From Yeosuana marina (GTDB lineage: Bacteria > Bacteroidota > Bacteroidia > Flavobacteriales > Flavobacteriaceae): a DNA stretch of 64,000 nt. Every line of letters starts with the position of its first letter. Positions within the stretch are counted from its first letter, which is position 1. Below the pieces are notes generated by a model, which was not told where the DNA came from, did no database searches, and worked only from the letters and a program-made list of their open reading frames with translations. The stretch lies in contig NZ_JAAKGI010000037.1 of NCBI RefSeq assembly GCF_011762485.1, positions 71,075-135,074 of the forward strand, given 5' to 3'. The translations under genes and the position numbers were made by a program. Positions 60,477 through 64,000 of the stretch are shown here, piece by piece.

Positions 60477-61589
60477 TTATTTCCAATGTCCAGTTGCAAT
60501 TAAAAGTCTTTTCATTTTTATGAGATGACCCTCATCTTTAAAATGTTGATGGTTCAGCATCTTCTTAAGTTGACCAATGGTTTCTTTTGAAGTTAATCCT
60601 GTCTTTTCACAAAGTTGATGAAACTTTTGAAATTCTTCTAACTTGAATTTTGCCTTCTCAACAAATTGTTCGCCATTTTCAGATTCCTCATAACTTGATT
60701 GAATTTCGAAATGTTTTTCTATTGTTCCCGGTTTTCCAATTATCAGTTTTTCAGCGTTACTTTGAACAATTCCATTTGTAGTAAAAACATAGTCCCTGTC
60801 GTGAACCATTCTATTAATTCTGGTTTGACCATCAGCAATGTTGTTTGGGAAGATTTCCAAATAATATTGAGTATCCAAGGGTAAAGTTATTACAGAGTCA
60901 GGATTAAAGAGGCCCTCGAATCGCGTTGATTTTATGCCACGTATAGAAACTGGATTATCACAGGTAATCAATGGTGCATTTTTATCATTGATTCGGTGGA
61001 CGTTTATTGTACAGTCATATTTGAAGTCCACAAATTCTTTCCATTTTTCCAAATGTTGCACTAAGAATTTTACCCTGTTTCGTTCTTTAAATTCGTGTCT
61101 AACTTTATCAATATCCTTTATATTGAACTCGTGCCTTTCTTCTTCAAACGTAAATTTCACATCGCCATTCTCGTCAGCGTACAAAAGCATTCTATCTAAA
61201 ATTTGGTCTGTAAAGGCATTTTGATGATTAAGAAATCTTGGTGTTCTAAAATAAAGAGAAAGACAGACGTATAATACCTGTCTCTTTTGCTCAGGGGTCA
61301 ATACCTTCACACTCTCATCGACAAGTAATTTGTATATTTTAGGGAATTCTGAATCTACGTGTTCGGCATAATGATGTTCTAAATCGTACTTCCTATCAAC
61401 TTCAGCATTCGGTATAGTGTAAAGATTTTTTTTGAAGCAGATACTTTTGGTGCTAATTTTTTCAAGTAGCAAATCGTCTTCAAGTCTATAAGCATCTACT
61501 AAATAGTTTCCCTTTTTGGCTTCGACACCAAAATTTTTTAGGTAGGAACGTGGTATGTAGTGTTGTTTGATGGGTTCGTTTTTTGCCAT
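60477..61589 (-). CDS. DUF4238 protein, last gene of a four-gene operon
   Basis: A 370-residue protein with the DUF4238 start QHYIPRSYLKNFG (residues 9-21) and the ITCDNPVSIRG block near 210. In the middle, VCLSLYFRTPRFLNHQ is shared in type with the copy at 20707-21777 (MYAFRTK). The function is unknown; soluble, with no membrane segment. It starts 11 bases after the HNH-like gene and ends the operon near 60477. Confidence 0.78.
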   Translation of the reverse strand: MAKNEPIKQHYIPRSYLKNFGVEAKKGNYLVDAYRLEDDLLLEKISTKSICFKKNLYTIPNAEVDRKYDLEHHYAEHVDSEFPKIYKLLVDESVKVLTPEQKRQVLYVCLSLYFRTPRFLNHQNAFTDQILDRMLLYADENGDVKFTFEEERHEFNIKDIDKVRHEFKERNRVKFLVQHLEKWKEFVDFKYDCTINVHRINDKNAPLITCDNPVSIRGIKSTRFEGLFNPDSVITLPLDTQYYLEIFPNNIADGQTRINRMVHDRDYVFTTNGIVQSNAEKLIIGKPGTIEKHFEIQSSYEESENGEQFVEKAKFKLEEFQKFHQLCEKTGLTSKETIGQLKKMLNHQHFKDEGHLIKMKRLLIATGHWK

Positions 61590-61600
61590 ATCGTAAATAT

Positions 61601-62311
61601 CTAATTGTATAGTCCAGGAATATAAGTCTTCGGTGTGAGAAATGGAATTGACAATCTCGCCTGTACGGTTTGATTAAAACTGAAATTTTTAAAATCTGTT
61701 ATTTCGTAAAAATCGTTTCGAGTTGGTTCAGAATTTAAAGCATAGACAACACCAAACGGCGGGAAAGTGATTTCGCCAAGATGATGATATCCTTTTTCTG
61801 TTCTTGCCATTCCCCAACCATTTCTTACTTGTTTTGTAACGGTGTGGTACATAAAAATTCTTAAGCCAACTGGCAAGTCCTTTGAATCTTTATCTAAAAT
61901 GAAATTCGCAAGACCCTCTAAATTTAAAAGTTGGTCGCTTGTATCTATGGCCATAAACATTGCTAAAATCTGTTTAAGAATATTTAAGGGCTGTATGGCA
62001 TATTCAAAGGTTATAATTTTTGATGCCCAAATTCTGTTGATCAACGCCATCATTCCTATATAAGCGAACTTCTTGTAGCTGTCCCCATAGTAACTACCCG
62101 TAAGATTATTACAAGATTTGCATAAATAATAACCGCCAGCACCTTGATTACTACGAATTTTTTTACCGTACAGATAACTTTTTTTATCGTGAAGATGAAC
62201 TGACTTTTGAAACAATACAGGATTAGAATTAAAGGCACTTTGTGGCGGAACGTGCTCAAACGTTAGTTTGCCGTAATTACCGCAGATTCTGCATATTCCT
62301 TCTTTTTTCAA
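61601..62311 (-). CDS. HNH-like nuclease-type protein
   Basis: A 236-residue protein whose N-terminus has a treble-clef HNH pattern: CRICGNYGKLTFEHVPPQSA (CxxC, then EH) followed by YYLCKSCNNLTGSYYGDSY (CxxCN). This suggests a zinc-bound nuclease domain in the first 85 residues. The rest (about 150 residues) is of unknown fold and includes LPVGLRIFMYHTVTKQVRNG. It lies 7 bases after the PD-(D/E)XK-like gene. A defence role is inferred from the nuclease-rich operon. Confidence 0.65.
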   Translation of the reverse strand: MKKEGICRICGNYGKLTFEHVPPQSAFNSNPVLFQKSVHLHDKKSYLYGKKIRSNQGAGGYYLCKSCNNLTGSYYGDSYKKFAYIGMMALINRIWASKIITFEYAIQPLNILKQILAMFMAIDTSDQLLNLEGLANFILDKDSKDLPVGLRIFMYHTVTKQVRNGWGMARTEKGYHHLGEITFPPFGVVYALNSEPTRNDFYEITDFKNFSFNQTVQARLSIPFLTPKTYIPGLYN

Positions 62312-62318
62312 CTAATAC

Positions 62319-63095
62319 TTAACGATTAAGGTTTTTAATTTTTTCAGTTAATTCTTTGTTCTGAAATCTTTCTTTAGCTTCACGTTCAATTCTTAATCCC
62401 AAGCCTTTTGTTTGGTTGATATGGTTTGAAGTAAGTTGATTGACATAGGCATAGATTATTCCAACGTCCTTATTCATTTTTGTGTTCCAGTCGAAATTAT
62501 AAAGTTCTTTCAATTCTTCTGTCGGTGTAGTTCTGAATACGAAATTAGGGTTTTTATAGTGTCTGCCATCGTCCAGCAATATGACCATAAGAAAGACCCG
62601 GCTAAACCCTATCTTAACGTAGCCATCTACTTGCTTTGTTCCCTTTTTCTGAACGCTTGTAATCTTGTTGATTTTTGGCGATTGATTTTCTAAAGATTCT
62701 GATTTTACTATTTTACATTCTATACCAATTGCATTGTTTTCGTCACCTTCTTTGTAAAGAAGGATGTCAATATCGCCAGGTTTCTTTTTAGGCTCTGTTA
62801 TTGGTTCTTTCACGCCACTATGATGGATGACAGAGGATGTTGAAAATAGATTTTTGAAAAGCATATGTTTAAAATCGGTATTGCTCATTAACCAATTAAT
62901 TACATCGTCTTCATTTTCAAAAGTTCTGGTCACACTTGCATCTGGTTCGGGGTTATTTACAAAAAATGAAATTTTTGATGCACCCGTTATAGGTTGCCTA
63001 TCTGAAATAACAAATTGTGTAACCTCGTATTCAGTTGGTGGTTCTTTTTGAAAGAAGGCCTTAATTGTCTTTTTAAATCTCGCCAGTATTTTCAT
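62319..63095 (-). CDS. PD-(D/E)XK nuclease-like protein
   Basis: A 258-residue protein. KKPGDIDILLYKEGDE with Asp110 and AIGIECKIVKSE with Glu126 and Lys128 form the D-x15-ExK pattern of PD-(D/E)XK restriction-type nucleases. The next segment (GTKQVDGYVKIGFSRVFLMV) fits the following strand and helix with Gln. The C-terminus is basic (GLGLRIEREAKERFQNKELT). It may be a DNA nuclease of a defence system. It starts 3 bases after the preceding partial gene. Confidence 0.65.
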   Translation of the reverse strand: MKILARFKKTIKAFFQKEPPTEYEVTQFVISDRQPITGASKISFFVNNPEPDASVTRTFENEDDVINWLMSNTDFKHMLFKNLFSTSSVIHHSGVKEPITEPKKKPGDIDILLYKEGDENNAIGIECKIVKSESLENQSPKINKITSVQKKGTKQVDGYVKIGFSRVFLMVILLDDGRHYKNPNFVFRTTPTEELKELYNFDWNTKMNKDVGIIYAYVNQLTSNHINQTKGLGLRIEREAKERFQNKELTEKIKNLNR

Positions 63096-63098
63096 AGA

Positions 63099-64000
63099 TT
63101 AAAATGGCAATATTTGGTCAGTAAATTGTTTAAAGATATCGCTGGCAATTGCTTTGTCAAAAGCCTTGGCAGTTACTAAATCATAAAGCTTGGTCTTCAA
63201 TAATTGCCCGAAAGATTTCTTACTGAGTTTGGGAATATCATCTCGTAGCTCATCAAATTCATCAAAGATGATTTGCTGACCAATTCCCAATTTTTCGACT
63301 TCTGTTAGGACACCTTTTATAAGTTCTTTCAACTCTTCATCAGAACTACTAATTTTCGTGTAGTCTGTTACTCGCGCTTTTCTTGCCTGCTCTATGGTAT
63401 ACTTGCCTTCCAGCTTCAGCTTAGCGTTAACTTCCCGACCATTCATTGAATCAATTAAACCTTGATTTTCAAGCATCCTTCCATAGTCCCAATCTTCGCC
63501 GTGATTCAATTTTACACCATTACCTTCAAGAATCCATTTGATGGAATGGTATTTTCCATCTTTATAGAGGTCGTAAAGTTTTGAAAGGATAAGGTCGAGC
63601 ACACCTTCGGTGTCCAGATTTTGACGTTCGTTTAAATTAATTTCATCTGGTCGGACAATAGCATCAGAAATGAATAGCATTTTTAGATAGTAGTCAAGAC
63701 CATTAATTTCATCCTTAAGGGCTTGAATTATGTTTTTAATCCTTTGGTCAACACCTAATTTGAAGCCAGTATTATAACCTCGCTTAGCTTTGAATTCATA
63801 TCTAAAGTTTGTGTGTTCAGGTTCAAAGGAAGTTTTTACGTAGTCAATTACTTCGCTTTCCCAATGTTGCTTTTCTTCCTTTAGGCTTTCAAAATCTTCT
63901 TCAGTTCTTGAAGATTTATATTTATCAATCAGAGCTTCACCTTCAACCTCGTATTCTTCAATTTTATTTTGGAAATCTATCCATTTGACCTTTAAAACCA
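63099..64000 (-). CDS. Large protein of unknown function, C-terminal part
   Basis: The minus-strand frame is open from the window edge (first whole codon at 63998) to the stop at 63099, about 300 codons, so the true start lies to the right. An ATG at 63680 is internal. The visible part is helical and charged (KIEEYEVEGEALIDKYKSSR, then TNFRYEFKAKRGYNTGFKL) and ends with ASDIFKQFTDQILPF. No family is recognised. It is the upstream gene of the DUF4238 operon. Confidence 0.75.
   Translation of the reverse strand, partial: VLKVKWIDFQNKIEEYEVEGEALIDKYKSSRTEEDFESLKEEKQHWESEVIDYVKTSFEPEHTNFRYEFKAKRGYNTGFKLGVDQRIKNIIQALKDEINGLDYYLKMLFISDAIVRPDEINLNERQNLDTEGVLDLILSKLYDLYKDGKYHSIKWILEGNGVKLNHGEDWDYGRMLENQGLIDSMNGREVNAKLKLEGKYTIEQARKARVTDYTKISSSDEELKELIKGVLTEVEKLGIGQQIIFDEFDELRDDIPKLSKKSFGQLLKTKLYDLVTAKAFDKAIASDIFKQFTDQILPF

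Overview
The window reads as a member of the Flavobacteriaceae (Bacteroidota). The DNA is AT-rich, the promoters that can be recognised have the Bacteroidota form (TTG, about 19-21 nt, TAnnTTTG), and the gene families are typical of the group (DUF4407, Bacteroides-type Tra proteins, RteC, HYC_CC_PP, DUF6660). Everything here is read from sequence and family memory. No database search was run.

Layout. (1) Positions 1-5940 are ordinary chromosome: the end of an M24 peptidase, a Gfo/Idh/MocA oxidoreductase with an NTF2-like exported protein, a STAS-like protein, a DUF4407 protein, an EamA transporter and an M20 dipeptidase. (2) At 5998-6225 lies a tRNA-Leu(TAG) locus: promoter, a 5' half-tRNA remnant, an intact tRNA-Leu and a terminator. 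This looks like the left boundary of an integrative conjugative element (ICE) that runs past the right edge of the window. (3) 6.4-12.1 kb holds maintenance genes (ParB-like, DUF932-like, SSB, DUF6876) separated by repeat- and hairpin-rich DNA, ending in a probable oriT region. (4) 12.1-15.1 kb is the mobilisation module (accessory protein, relaxase, coupling ATPase). (5) 15.1-21.8 kb is defence cargo. It has a CapH/CapP-type regulator pair, a small basic protein, an LRAT-like protein, a membrane SMODS-associated NUDIX effector and a CD-NTase whose C-terminus looks like a fused E2 domain, followed by an AlbA/Schlafen-type protein and a DUF4238 protein. (6) 21.8-23.1 kb is a GC-rich IS256-family insertion. 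(7) 23.1-30.4 kb is the conjugation operon traE-F-G-I-J-K-M-N plus a lipoprotein, read leftwards. (8) 30.5-35.8 kb carries an amidase, replication and excision functions, rteC, a membrane LuxR regulator and an asparaginase-like half-protein. (9) 35.9-45.1 kb is a Zn/Cd/Co-type efflux module: P-type ATPase, CDF transporter, Fur-family regulator, adaptor and an RND pump fused to its TolC partner. (10) 45.2-60.4 kb is a long copper operon: RND pump, TolC, AraC-HMA regulator, multicopper oxidase fused to a CopB-like barrel, Csp, DUF3347, haem-binding protein, CopA ATPase, DUF305, adaptor and ferredoxin-like protein. (11) 60.5-64.0 kb is a tight four-gene operon of DUF4238, HNH-like, PD-(D/E)XK-like and unknown proteins that may be a second defence system, cut by the window edge.

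How it works together. The relaxase and coupling protein would hand DNA to the Tra apparatus, with the amidase opening peptidoglycan. RteC and the excisionase-like protein would control excision through a palindrome seen beside both. The metal operons give the host zinc/cadmium/cobalt and copper tolerance. The CBASS-like locus gives phage defence under a repressor/protease switch whose operator can be seen over the promoter.

The most interesting candidate is the CBASS-like locus at 15.1-19.2 kb, because of the apparent CD-NTase-E2 fusion and the extra LRAT-like gene. Other points worth following are a palindromic repeat inserted in frame in a TolC signal peptide, a recurrent GCTTTCGCGAAAGC palindrome inside genes, and a duplicated 145-bp leader sequence.
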